From positions 20,820,501 to 20,884,500 of the forward strand of contig JAWQUS010000027.1 of assembly GCA_036365455.1 (NCBI GenBank): DNA of 64,000 bases. Direction: 5' to 3'. Below are positions 42,246 to 52,573 of the stretch, piece after piece. Made by a program: the position numbers and the translations under genes. Source of the stretch: Macrosoma leucophasiata (lineage: Eukaryota > Arthropoda > Insecta > Lepidoptera > Hedylidae). Below the pieces are notes generated by a model. It was given only the letters and a program-made list of their open reading frames with translations. It ran no database searches and had not been told where the DNA came from. How positions within the stretch are numbered: the stretch's first letter is position 1; every line of letters starts with the position of its first letter.

Positions 42246-42570
42246 ACGTATTGGATACTAGCCGTGCCCGCGACTTCGTCCCCGTGAGAATTTATGATTG
42301 TTCAGTACCTACCCAGGCGAAGTCGTGGGCGCAGCTACTTAGTATGAAAGTAGCCTAAGTTACTTCTTAATACATTATCTATCTGCCAGTGAAAGTCCCG
42401 TCAAAATCGGTAAAGCTGTTCCCGAGATTAGCGGGAAAAAACAGACAGACAGACAGACAAACAAAAATTGTAAAAAAATGTTGTTTTGGTATATGTACCG
42501 TGTATGCAAACATATTATTATGCATGTAGTAAGAAGCGGTTATTTTTATATAACAAAAATTTGTATAGAT
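42246..42570 (+). mobile_element. 'CCCGCTAATCTCGG' type repeat, inverted copy
   Basis: Reverse of 14152-14424. It has CTAGCCGTGCCCGCGACTTC, CTGCCAGTGAAAGTCCCGTC, CGAGATTAGCGGGAA and a GACA microsatellite. The CCCGCGACTTCGTC and GACTTCGCC-type blocks near 42260 and 42320 (reverse) can pair, making a long terminal hairpin. Confidence 0.5.
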
Positions 42571-42574
42571 ACCT

Positions 42575-43440
42575 AACATGTGGATATAGAATATTTCTAT
42601 CCATTTTTCTAGATTATAATTTAAGTATGTTTGTGTTAGGTATTTATCAAGTTATTTTGTTTCAATGTTTATTTAAGTACTTAGTTGTAATTTTATTTAA
42701 AGGTAGAGCAACTTATATCCACCACTTAATTCCGCCTATGATTATGACTTTAAATCCGTCTATGCCAGGAATTACAGCTGTAGAATTTCGTACCTTAATA
42801 TTGCCAGAAAACAGACATGTTGTTTTTTACTCTGGTGAGATTAAAAGAACAATATTCCACTTGGGCAAGACAATGGTTTACCACGATCATTTCGGTGCAT
42901 CCACGTTCATTGCAACGTTTCATTTTATGCAGACGAGTTTGGCTGCGAGCCAATATTCTAATTAATCCTCGAGGGTAGTCCATCGAACATAACAATATTA
43001 TCCGTATCCAAATTAAAAATTCCATGGAACGAAGAATGAGAAATCGCAAATTGGCCAGCGCTGGAACCACTCCAACAATGTCGAAACTTTTTAAAGAGGT
43101 CCATTGTAATAGGATAATGGGGGACTTGTTGCCACACAATAATTGCCACGATTGTTTCTAAGCACGGTACGTACTTGAAGGCAATCGAATGCTATAAAAT
43201 AATCCAAACTTACACCACAAACGAGAAAGTAATTGATTCTGTCTGTCTGTTTGATACGCTTTCGCGACCAAATCGCCAGTTGTTTACAATTTTATTATTA
43301 TTATATTGGGTGTTACGTGACATCCTGTTAGTTTAAGACTTTTTTATTAATAAATAAAAATACAATCAAGTAAATGTAAAAGTGTTTTTTGAATGGATAA
43401 AATTTATAAAAAAGTACCACTTCTCTAATAGAAACAACAG
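42575..43440. other. No recognised gene; overlapping anonymous ORFs
   Basis: A 159-codon plus-strand frame (42486-42965) and minus-strand frames of 114 and 63 codons (42795-43149) overlap. I recognise no domain in either strand. The plus-strand frame has no frame-preserving repeat to explain its length, so it is listed as unexplained rather than as a gene. Confidence 0.3.
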
Positions 43441-44200
43441 CCCTCTAACACTTACAGCATGGGACTGGCCATATATATTATTATTGGTGCTGATTGCCGG
43501 ATGCCAGTTTACTCGAGCTCTCCACGGGTCCTTCTTGCAGGGCTTGCTGCAGCTTGGAGCCGAAGACTGGTGCTGTTCTACACAGTATTAGATACCGGGC
43601 GTGTGAAAAGCCACTAAGCCATCTGAGCCTTTCCAGCCCAGTCAGACCATAAACACTTTAGGCTCCGACTCTAGGATCAGGACCTCAGAGTAGTAGTAGT
43701 ATTCTGTGACACCTCTTGAATCCGGCTGAATACACCAGCTTGCAGCAAATATATTAGCTAATGTGGTGGTGTTTACGTCTTCGAGCTCCATCATTCAAGC
43801 CAAACCACAAGTGCATTCAAATTATCGTCGAAGTAAGTGAATAACGATGTTAATCTGAGTCAACAGTTTACCATACATTATCTTGTGGTTAGATAATGTT
43901 GTGACATACATTGCACTTGGTAACGATGCTTAGTGACCTTGTCGCCACTAATATGGCTTTAGTATTGACAATACATCCCGTATTGTATGGCTCCGTAATA
44001 TTACAGAGGCCTAAGGTGGCCTCAGGGGTGTAGCGTGACGCTGACCTACATCAATGTTGATCATGGCATCTTTTAGCGACGTTTAAAAAGTTATGTGATT
44101 ATGATTAGACAAATGTATCCTTTTTTTGCACATAAATAACGAACGAATTGTAGAACAAACTGCCCTTACTGCTGTTTCCTCGAGTTTTTCTAAGCTGGTG
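43441..44200. other. No recognised gene; degenerate family A traces
   Basis: Weak family A similarity at 43740-43800 (ATATATTAGCTAATGTGGTG) and 43985-44060 (GAGGCCTAAGGTGGCCTCAG). Otherwise unrecognised. Confidence 0.4.
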
Positions 44201-44206
44201 TCAATA

Positions 44207-44408
44207 GAATCCTTCAATCTTCAAAGCTGACAACGCGTTCGTCAATTGAATCCTTCAATCTTCAAAGCTGGCAACGCGTTCGTCAATTGAATCCTTCAAT
44301 CTTCAAAGCTGGCAATACGTTGTTCATTTGAATCCTTCAATCTTCAAAGCTGGCAACGCGTTGGTCAATTGAATCCTTCAATCTTCAAAGCTGGCAACGC
44401 GTTGGCAA
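44207..44408 (+). repeat. 41-bp tandem repeat, about five units
   Basis: The unit contains GAATCCTTCAATCTTCAAAG and CTGGCAACGCGTT. The units have only a few differences. The last unit runs into the CR1-like 3' tail, whose own sequence (GGCAACGCGTTGGCAACTCC) forms part of the unit. The array therefore grew from the LINE end. Confidence 0.9.
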
Positions 44409-44500
44409 CTCCACTGGCTTTGTAAATATTCATACGCGACAGTAACCACAATCCAAAAAGTTCCCCGCCTGCTTGTCTGTCATCCTATTGACATAAAAAC
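44409..44500 (+). mobile_element. CR1-like LINE 3' tail
   Basis: AAATATTCATACGCGACAGT, GCCTGCTTGTCTGTCATC and GACATAAAAACG match the LINE end at 2515-2640 and 45020-45160. Only the final 3' UTR remains. Confidence 0.55.
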
Positions 44501-44671
44501 GCATTTATATCTAAAAAAAAGAAATTAAACCGGCTGTTTTGTGCGTATTACATGGTTTCTACGTACCATAAAAAAGTGTCAGTAAATATGGTACGTACAA
44601 ACCACCCCCGTCTTCTGCGACCACTTCTCACAGACACCTTTAGGGACGCTTTCAAAGATTATTATTAACTG

Positions 44672-44928
44672 CCTCGGTAGCCTAGTGGTAGCAGGCCACT
44701 ACTACTACGCTGAGGTCCTGGGTTTCTATTGGGATTTTTCCATTTTCTGGAAACTTCCCAGTACCTCGAAGTTTGGTAATGTGCCCGGAGATGTCAACAG
44801 GCTCGCCACCTGTTACATGGGCTAAAAAACGTAATCGGCGAAACGTGGGTGCTTGCATGTATGCTTAAATGCATGCATTTACCTCTGCGTACCCCTTCAA
44901 GGATTACAGGCGTGAAGTTACGTTTTCA
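44672..44928 (+). mobile_element. tRNA-derived SINE family B (B3)
   Basis: CTGCCTCGGTAGCCTAGTGG opens a tRNA-like head. Part of box B and the following hairpin is deleted (GGGTTTCTATTGGG). The body and the GGCGTGAAGTTACG tail are intact. Flanks TTTCAAAGATTAT and TTTCAAACATTAT may be the target duplication. Confidence 0.7.
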
Positions 44929-45019
44929 AACATTATGTTTCGACAATTTCACTTCTGCTGAGAACGTGCAAATTGGAGAACGAACTTCCTTCTGTGGTGT
45001 TACATCGAGTTCTTCAACT

Positions 45020-45160
45020 AGCCTCAAATACTTCAATCTTTAAGACTGGCAGCACTGGCAGTTCCCCAGTTGTAAATATTCATACGCGATGTTAACCACA
45101 TTCCATCAAGGTGCTCGCCTGCTTGTCTGTCATCACAATGACATAAAAAAACGCATAACT
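45020..45160 (+). mobile_element. CR1-like LINE 3' tail, second local copy
   Basis: CTTCAATCTTTAAGACTGGC, TAAATATTCATACGCGATGT and CGCCTGCTTGTCTGTCATC resemble 44380-44500. A single 41-bp-like unit precedes it, giving the unexpanded state of the array at 44207. Confidence 0.55.
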
Positions 45161-45637
45161 AAAAAATAAAGCAACACAACCGGTAGTTACGTTCACATTC
45201 TCGTGTATATTTTTACGTATGTCAGTCCCCTGTTCTGCGACCACTTAGGCAACACCCACGCTGACCTACATCAAGGTATCTCGCAGACACCTTTTAGGGA
45301 CGTTTTTAAAGATGACGCGGTACTCTTATGGCGTCGTTTGCGTCTATTCATGTTTGATTTTTTTGCGTCTCAATTTGAATGAATTAATAATGTATCGTTA
45401 GTTGGAGTGCTCAAATCTTAATTGGGATTGCTATATCTACGACGCGTTACTTAATATTAATTAATTTGATACTGAAGCTAAATATGAATTTACTGATGCG
45501 TGAAAGATAATTTTATACCTCTTTTGCGTGCACGGGGTCGTATTTATCAGAGTTTTGGAGGCGAAGAGCAGAATAATTTAATTTAGGTGTGTAGGTACTT
45601 TAGGGAGTAAGGGTAGGTACATAGATAAAACATTATT

Positions 45638-45964
45638 TATATATTTTATTTTTAAAGAAAAATGGAAAGAAAAATTTGACTTCAGGCGAGGCTCGAACTC
45701 GCGACCTACTGGGAATCTAGTCCAGCCGCTCTTCCAATTGAGCTACTGAAGCCCTGCCCGATTTGTCAAATCTTTCCTTCACATCTATTGCATTGCTTTA
45801 TGGTAGCAGCAACGCCATCTATTACCAACTATGCTAGTTAGGCATAGTTGGTAATAGATGGCGGAATCGAGCCTCGCCTGAAGTCAAATTTTTCTTTCCA
45901 TTTTTCTTTAAAAATAAAATATATTTCACAAGCATGTGTTAATGCGAAGTAATATAAAACAATT
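45638..45964 (+). mobile_element. Fold-back SINE family E (E3)
   Basis: The left arm is the full reverse unit from the short tail to CTATGCTAGTTAGGC. The sequence then turns back (ATAGTTGGTAATAGATGGCG), jumps to GAATCGAGCCTCGCCTGAAG and ends in the long tail CACAAGCATGTGTTAATGCG. ACATTATT flanks it at 45630-45637 and 45965-45972. The right arm lost most of its tRNA-like core. Confidence 0.8.
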
Positions 45965-46216
45965 ACATTATTAATAGTCATAGTTAAAGTCTGCAGTACC
46001 TGATCTAGTACGGTTCGTGCAAGTTCCCGCGGCACCCTCACGGGTATCTTCCAGAGGTTTCATAGGTCCGAAATGTTCAATGGCAGTGATCAGAGCTATA
46101 GTTTTTCAGTCAGATGGTATATACACACACAGCTTCTAACTTTGTAATTTCGTCGATAGTCAAGCGATGTGTGACGATTGTTCCCGCTCCGGGACCATTT
46201 TTGGCCTACAGATATT

Positions 46217-46436
46217 TTTACTGGTGGTAGAGCTCCAGTGACGGAGCTCGCGGGCGTAGGCACCACCGCATTACCTAATATACTTGCCGCTAAATGGTAG
46301 TGTCCATCACTATCGTGTTCCGGACAGGTGGTAATGTACGGCCCTGTAATTTCCGGCACAGAGGCATAATAGAACCTTAGGCCTCAGGAGTGGTAACGCA
46401 TCTGCATTTTGACCTTCGTCTTTGTGTGTTTTTTTT
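46217..46436 (+). mobile_element. Family A SINE-like retroposon, 3'-truncated
   Basis: TTTTACTGGTGGTAGAGCTC to CCTTCGTCTTTGTGTG, then an abrupt switch to a T-run and a reverse family A tail remnant (ATGTAATAAAAGTG) before the family E cluster. Confidence 0.7.
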
Positions 46437-46451
46437 TATGTAATAAAAGTG

Positions 46452-46960
46452 ACATTTATTGCATTGCTTTATGGTAGCAGCAGCGCCATCTATTGCCAAC
46501 TATGCTAGTTAGGCAACCGATATAATAGACTTTTCAGTTTATTGAATATCGTAAAGAAGTCGCTTTTACCCTTAATAATTGTTTTTTTATATTATTTCGC
46601 ATTAACACATGCTTGTGAAATATATTTTATTTTAAAGAAAAATGGAAAGCAAAATTTGACTTCAGGCGAGACTCGAACTCGCGGCCTACTGGGAATCTAG
46701 TCCAGCCGCTCTTCCAATTGAGCTACTGAAGTCCTGCCCGATTTGTCAAATCTTTCCTTCACATTTATTGCATTGCTTTATGGTAGCAGCAGCGCCATCT
46801 ATTGCCAACTATGCTAGTTAGGCAACCGATATAATAGACTTTTCAGTTTATTGAATACCGTAAAGAAGTCGCTTTTACCCTTAATAATTGTTTTTAGGCC
46901 GCGAGTTCGAGTCTCGCCTGAAGTCAATTTTTTCGTTCCATTTTTCTTTAAAATAAAAAA
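46452..46960 (-). mobile_element. Fold-back plus tandem SINE family E (E4)
   Basis: Read on the minus strand: a short-tailed inverted arm (46960-46896), then a full unit with tRNA-like core and long tail (46895-46587), then the start of another unit (46586-46452). Segments 46452-46586 and 46761-46895 are 135-bp direct repeats differing at one base (ATATCG against ATACCG), giving a 309-bp period. This is the only place where the sequence following the long tail is seen to be the start of the next unit. Confidence 0.8.
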
Positions 46961-46965
46961 TAATA

Positions 46966-47232
46966 GTGACAAACAAGCATGCAGTTCACATTGATTTTAA
47001 GTGATGACTCCAGCCTATAGACACCCACAAAAAGACCAAGGTCAAAATGCAGATGCGTTACCACTCCTGAGGCCTAAGGTGTTACGCCTCTGTGCCGAAA
47101 ATTACAGGGCCGTACTTTACCACCTGACCGGAACACGATAATGCTGAACATTACAATTTAGCGGCAAGTATATTAGGTAATGCGGGGGTGCCTACGCCCG
47201 CGAGATCCGTCACTGTAGCTCTACTACCAGTG
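46966..47232 (-). mobile_element. Family A SINE-like retroposon
   Basis: AGTGACAAACAAGCATGCAG to GTAGCTCTACTACCAGTGAA, fused to the end of E4 without a T-run. Confidence 0.75.
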
Positions 47233-47599
47233 AAAATAGAAAATAGAGATATTCTTTTGATGACCTTTTCTTCTTCTCGGTGGGTAACTATGCAATATAT
47301 AGTCTTCTTTTGTTACATTTGTAGATTCCTTGGCCATTAACATTGCTCACGCTGAACTGACTGCACACTGCACACTGCACAGATGCGTTGGAATGCAGAA
47401 TATGCAACGGAAAGCATTATTCAATATGCGTAGCGTAACACGCTATGTTTATGTAACAGCCAATCGAGACAATCAAACAATACCAAACAACATTATTTTA
47501 CAAACATTTACATAATATCAGACTCTCGACTAGTGAGGCTCACAGTAGTCTAACAAACAAACAAACAAATATCTTTTTTGTACGCAAAAGAAGATACTG

Positions 47600-47873
47600 T
47601 TTTTTTTTATGTAATAAAAGTGGCAAACAAGCATGCAGTTCACATTGATGTTAAGTTATGACTGCAGACAATGACCAGAGTTCAAAATGCAGATGCGCTG
47701 CCACTCCTGAGGCATTAGGTGATATGCCTCTGTGCCTGAAATTACAGGGCCGTACATTACCACCTGACCGGAACACGATATTGCTGAACACTACCATTTA
47801 GCGGCAAGTATATTAGGTAATGCGGGGGTGCCTACGCCCGCGAGCTCCGTCACTGGAACTCTACCACCAGTAA
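47600..47873 (-). mobile_element. Family A SINE-like retroposon
   Basis: TTTTTTTTATGTAATAAAAG to CTACCACCAGTAATAAG. A deletion removes the usual CTATAGACACCCACACAAAG spacer. Confidence 0.75.
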
Positions 47874-48329
47874 TAAGCCAGTAATAATGTTTTATTAAGA
47901 ACACTGCCTGCTGCGATAGTTTGCACTGTGTTGCAGCAGTCAGTGTCTTCCCGTATAGTTACAGTAGGTATAATAAGTAGTGAGACAATAAAATCAAATC
48001 ATCAATGATATAGTAATGACTAACAACAAAATAAAAAATAAAAGAAAACGGTATTTAAGGTAGGTTGCTAATATTAACATGGACCATTTGGGTAATTATA
48101 GTATTAAAAAGAATGTTTTAGACCGATAGTGTATGTATGTGCTTAAATAGAAAACATTGAATGCGGTTGGAGTTATTAATTGAAATAGGACTTAACGAGT
48201 TCTAGTTGAAGCAGGACACTGCTAGGCTGAGATTCTGGGTTCTATCCCGGCGTTGGCGGGAATTGCAGTGCCGTTGAGATTATTCCATTTTTCTAGTTTC
48301 ACAGTGTTTGATCGTACTTCTTCCACATT

Positions 48330-48553
48330 AATCATTCCCTTCATACACGCCGATTATTAAGATTTTTGACCGCACCCTTAGACCTATTTGGTCATGGTAG
48401 GTCTTCCTGGGGATAAATTTAAACGTTCTTTAGACTGTGACAATACCACACAGCGGACACTACTACAAAATTCCATACAAACGCTTAATTTGGTCTCTAT
48501 TACACAGATATCAATCAGTGGAGTGTATTTACACGTGCACCTGTGTGCGTAGT
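48330..48553 (-). repeat. LINE scrap followed by repeat family K
   Basis: 48340-48420 reversed contains GGAAGACCTACCATGACCAA, matching the LINE C-terminal fragment at 10560. 48451-48553 reversed is family K (CTACGCACACAGGTGCACG to GTGTCCGCTGTG). Confidence 0.5.
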
Positions 48554-48559
48554 AGGGTT

Positions 48560-48830
48560 GCTAAGGATTCCTCTTCCTCTTCCTCTTCCTCATAATGAGG
48601 AAGTTCCGCAATATTTTGGGATCCTCAACCGTTTCCGCATCCTCAAAAATTAAAATTAAAAAATCCTCCTCCGCTACCGCTTCCTCAAAATTTAAGAGGA
48701 ATTTATGAGGAATTTTGTTGCGCATGCGCGTCGCTTATCGATGGCAACGCACACGCCGCAGCGCGGTGCCAGGCCGAACAGGCGAGCGAGACCTCCCCAC
48801 CCGCCACCAGCGCTGTTCCTTGATTGTTTG
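48560..48830. repeat. CCTCTT low-complexity tract with GC-rich neighbour
   Basis: TTCCTCTTCCTCTTCCTC units (48566-48590) are followed by diffuse CCTC/GAGG sequence that can fold back (CCTCATAATGAGG). A GC-rich stretch with GCGCATGCGCG follows (48720-48810). No coding motif. Possibly an eroded transposon end. Confidence 0.4.
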
Positions 48831-49200
48831 TTTTAATTTTATTGACATACATTATTTTGTATATATGCGTACTCAACTTATAAAATCGAAATATTCGGGG
48901 CTTTACAGAACTGTATCTTTACAATACCTATCTTCTCTTCCATCAAATGTACCAGCAAACGACTTTTTAGCAATGCTGTATTGGTATATGATGAGCTATA
49001 AAACCGGTTGTTGGGGAAACAGCGTCCAAATATTTTTTTTATAAAAATTAACCTCCCTGTTTAAAATAAATTTCGATTAATAGTTTTCAATTCTTTTTTT
49101 TTGATTAATAATATTCGACTTAAATACCTAATTAACAAAGAAATAAAGACTGCATTCTTATTTTCATTTCAATTCCTAAATGAAATTGTGTCATTCACTC
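48831..49200. other. No recognised gene
   Basis: AT-rich. The 109- and 64-codon plus-strand ORFs are unsupported. Confidence 0.4.
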
Positions 49201-49204
49201 ATCT

Positions 49205-50100
49205 TTTTTTTTGGTGTGCGTGTGTTTTTTTATGTTGGTGGTTGACAGACAAGCAGACGGGTCACTTGATGGAAAGTGGTCACCGTCGCCTATGAACATT
49301 TGCAACACCAGGGGACTTGCCAACGCGCTGCCAGCCCTGAAGGACTCCTTTGACGCCATTTTTGAAGAACCTCTTAATGTAGCACCTAGGGAACACCTCA
49401 AAGGGAAGTTCGTTCCTAAATTTACACGTTCTGGGCAAGAACGAACGTGAAAACCGCACCGTTGAGCACTGCCAGGTGTCCAGTCGGTGTGGGTGGAACT
49501 TCTCTCTTCGGCGGGTAGTACGGTGTAGGAAAATAGATGGTAGCACCATGTCAAACAGTTCAGCAGAGCACTCACCATTGTAGAGACGGTACAACACGCA
49601 CATACTCCCAATGTCTCTGCGTAGGCTCAGATGTTCGAGCCTGTCAGTAAGTCCTGAATCGTTAACAATACGAACGGCGCGTTTTTGTAGGGAGTCAAGT
49701 GGACCAAGCTGGTATTTGGGGGCCCGCCCACAAATGAGTATGAGTAGTAGTAGCTGCCCCGAAGTGAAAGTGAATACTGCCTGGCTTTGTTAAGCACCCC
49801 TAGCTTTTTGGATGCCAACTTGGTCTTACACTCAATGTGACTCCCGAATTGCACTTCGTTCGAAATGTCAACGCCCAGGATACAGATACTCTTACCAACG
49901 GCGATCGGAATGCCCTGGAACTGTGGTGCTACAATGCATGGCGTTTTTTTAGCGGTGAACGTGCAGACTTGTGTCCTCGAGGGGTTGAACTGCATTAAAT
50001 TAAGTCGACCCCAATCCGAGACCCGCTCCAGAGAGTGCTCGATTTCAGACACAAGTCTAGTCCATACCGTCGCCCATAAGAGGGAAAGGGGTTTAGTGAT
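49205..50100 (-). pseudogene. CR1-like LINE, reverse-transcriptase C-terminus and 3' UTR
   Basis: The minus strand encodes, in order, VSDWGRLNLMQFNPSRTQVC and KTPCIVAPQFQGIPI, then ICILGVDISNEVQFGSHIE and KLASKKLGVLNKARQY (50052 down to about 49750). After frameshifts come LYNGECSAELFDMV, STVRFSRSFLPRT, NELPFEVFP and GVANVHRRR (49603-49280), where the ORF ends. This is the thumb and C-terminal part of CR1/Jockey-type non-LTR reverse transcriptases. The 3' UTR has the GTGACCACTTTCCATCAAG block and ends in a short A-run near 49225. The endonuclease and catalytic palm are missing, and at least two frameshifts are present. Confidence 0.85.
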
Positions 50101-50164
50101 GCGGGGAAATCGGGTGGGACGTCGAAGTGTCCATTCTACGTAGTATTATTACATATTCCCTGAC

Positions 50165-51180
50165 AATACTATGAACAATTGCAATGATTAGTGTTTTCGT
50201 CCTTTTCGCTTACCGCTACAGAATACTACAACAATGATTTCATTCAACTGATTTCCAATTCTCTCAGTGTATTTGTTTTCTTAGTGATTTACGACTTGCG
50301 AATGGAATGCGATGTCTTAGTGTATTAGCGACAATGTCTCTGAATTGTTTGGAGATTTACCCGCGTGTTTCATTCAGACTGGAGGCTAAATTTTCGTAAT
50401 AGGATTCCGTATCACAAAAGGTTTTATTTTATGAAACCAAGGTGAAAAATATTAATATTCCTTTTAGATAATTATCTGAAAATGATAATTTTTAGCTAGT
50501 TATATACATACATAAATAACTATCTCGCTCATGTCACTTACAAATTGGCATTTCTCCATACAGATGGCAATGAATTGTAGACTGCGCTAGCTCCGACCAA
50601 ATTCTTTTCGGTACCTAGGTACCTATCTAGTTGGGCGGCTTGTAATTCGCGAAGCCACTTACGGTGGTCCCATCAGAACACCAGCACTGTAGTGCCAACT
50701 ACAGCAATCAGCTAAGATGGGTACCATTTTATTGGTCTCACACGTACATCATGCCGTTAATTGTGTTAAGTTGTCTTCTCTGTTTTTATTTTTTGTTTTT
50801 TTTAATATTTTTATTATTATTGTTTATTTTGTGATGTATTGTGTCAAAAAATAAACTATTTCTATTTTATTCTACCTTTATCTTGTTTTTTGCGTGATAT
50901 TGAATATAATAATTCAGCGAGTAATACCGCCAACATGAAGTATTTCATCGAAGCCACAAATAGGTACCCAAATAAACTCTTGTATTGCACGTCCGATGAC
51001 ATGAGGCGTAAAAAAAAACATTCGCCTTGTCCACCGCTGTGGTCACTGACCTACAGCTGAATGGGCAATCAACGAGCACATATATTTTTAATATGATACC
51101 AGTAAAGTCATAAATGCTACAAAATACTGAATTGGTGTAGGTGGTAGGTACCAACCATATTTGTTTTAGTGATTTCTGCC
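50165..51180. other. No recognised gene
   Basis: AT-rich sequence. Around 50840-50880 a CAAAAAATAAACTATTTC stretch resembles a LINE or gene 3' end, without a coding part. The 73- and 92-codon ORFs are unsupported. Confidence 0.4.
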
Positions 51181-51209
51181 GCAAATCAAAATGTTTTTTG
51201 TGTACCAAG

Positions 51210-51280
51210 TAAGTAAGTACCAAAACGTATGTATAATTAAGTTATTTACTTAATTATACATACGTTTTGGTACTTACTTA
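51210..51280. repeat. Perfect 33-bp inverted repeat with 5-base loop
   Basis: 51210-51242 and 51248-51280 are exact reverse complements around TATTT. The arms contain AAGTACCAAAACGTATG. It could extrude as a hairpin or give a hairpin RNA. No TIR-type flank or target duplication is seen. The arms are AT-rich but not low complexity. Confidence 0.92.
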
Positions 51281-51426
51281 AGTTAATAAGTTAGTTGTAA
51301 TATGATTTCATTTTTGGCGTCGAGGTGTGATGATTCCACAATTTTTCTTCCATTAGTGCAGTCAGTCAATTGAACAATAACGGTCAAACCATTGCAATAG
51401 GGTGGTAGTAAGTGCAGTAACGCAAC

Positions 51427-51690
51427 ATGGTAGAGCTCCAGTGACGGAGAATATACCTATACCAACCTACCTACTTGCCACTAAATGGTAGTGTTCAGCA
51501 CTATCGTGTTCCGGTCAGGTGTAATGTACGGCCCTGTAATTTCCGGCACAGAGGCATGACACCTTAGGCCTCAGAAGTGGTAAAGCATCTGCATTGACCT
51601 TGGTCTTTGTCTGGGTGTCTATAGGCGGCAGTCATCACTTAACACCAATGTGAACTGCATGCTGGTTTGCCACTTCCATGACATAAAAAA
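51427..51690 (+). mobile_element. Family A SINE-like retroposon, internally deleted
   Basis: ATGGTAGAGCTCCAGTGACG, then a short deletion and replacement (GAATATACCTATACC), then the usual sequence to CCACTTCCATGACATAAAAA. It is preceded by CTTCCATTAGTGCAGTCAG (51349), shared with 17796. Confidence 0.75.
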
Positions 51691-51699
51691 CTTTAACAG

Positions 51700-52283
51700 A
51701 TAGGTAACTTTAACATCTTGGTGCAACTCAGGCTTGTAATTAAGTAGGTAGGTAGGTATGTATTTCATAAGCAAGTTTGGTTACCTAGGGTACCTACCTA
51801 TTTGACTTTTCAAATTTATTAAAAACTGGAATGATATTTTGATTTAAGAGTGACAAACGAATCATGACCTTTATTTTATAAATCTGTATTGGTATTCGAT
51901 CTTGATTCATTTAAATATTTTTATTTATATTGGAATTTGTTTCGATTGGATCGATCGACAGATATAAAAAATACTTTTACTTGAGTAGGTACACCTACAA
52001 ATAATCTTGAAATTATGAATGGTACCTACTTACCTACTTTTTGATAAACTAGAAAAACTGCATAACTTGTTTCTATCTAGTATTAAATACACTCACTGCG
52101 TTACTTTGAGTTCGAAGTAAGTAGGTAGGTACATCGGTGTCAATATTATGATGCTTAAATTTGCCTGAATATCCCGATAATATTTTCTTACTGTATTGAA
52201 CTTATCCGGAAGCCAACCTACAAAGCAAAAAAAACAAACCACACCGGCGCGTGTGGCAGCCCTGTGGAAAGTAAACAAGGTAC
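51700..52283 (-). other. Intron 1 proximal part of the CenG1A-like gene
   Basis: Follows the splice donor. AT-rich, with GTAGGTAGGTA microsatellite-like stretches near 51745-51760 and 52120-52130. No exon seen. The frame continuing from exon 1 stays open to 52093, but this reading is intronic. Confidence 0.5.
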
Positions 52284-52289
52284 ACGCAC
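52284..52289 (-). other. Splice donor of exon 1
   Basis: On the minus strand the exon ends GAAG and the intron starts GTGCGT. The split after the first base of a codon matches the point in AGAP-family proteins where conserved AIE is followed by D. A phase-1 junction (G joined to AY) would supply that residue. Confidence 0.75.
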
Positions 52290-52494
52290 CTTCGATAGCA
52301 ACGACGTGGTTCCGAATTTGCTGCGCGAGTAACGGGTCCGGCACCAACTCCACCAGGTCATACAGCGCGTATATCGACGGATGTACGCTCTCGAACCTTT
52401 GAATCTCCTGCCGTATAGACAGGGATGTGTTCAAACAAGCCTGCGTGTGCTGACGACTACACATGCTGCTCCTGTACTCCCTGAGGCCCAGCAT
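52290..52494 (-). CDS. CenG1A: CenG1A-like (AGAP family) Arf GAP, first coding exon
   Basis: This exon encodes the N-terminus of a centaurin-gamma/AGAP protein: an Arf GTPase-activating protein that in full form has a Ras-like GTPase domain, a PH domain, the ArfGAP zinc finger and ankyrin repeats, and acts in membrane traffic. Only the first 68 codons are here. Residues about 29-68 contain [33 protein letters not shown] and VAIE, the conserved block that precedes the GTPase domain in fly and vertebrate AGAPs. The ATG at 52494 is chosen because an in-frame TAA lies directly before it. The coding part ends at a GTGCGT donor in phase 1. Later exons would lie to the left; none was recognised, so the first intron is probably over 50 kb or leaves the window. 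Identity comes from remembered family sequences, not a search. The distinction between AGAP paralogs is not visible, but insects usually have one. Confidence 0.88.
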
Positions 52495-52573
52495 TTAGCA
52501 CACGACGCCTCTCATTTCACAACAAACATACAACACACTTCACTGTAGCATTAGAATGTTGTAAATAAACAAA
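52495..52573 (-). promoter_or_regulatory. 5' UTR of the CenG1A-like gene
   Basis: Minus-strand leader between the short upstream ORF and the start ATG. The sequence before the start, GTGCTAAATGC, is an adequate animal start context with A at -3. No transcript evidence, so a 5' UTR intron cannot be excluded. Confidence 0.5.

Noticed and set aside
44207..44408. CRISPR array
   Set aside because: The five units are contiguous with no unique spacers, and the host is an animal.
52093..52289. Extension of the CenG1A-like protein beyond the donor (full 133-codon ORF)
   Set aside because: The residues after AIE lose all AGAP similarity, while a GTGCGT donor in the right phase lies exactly at the break.
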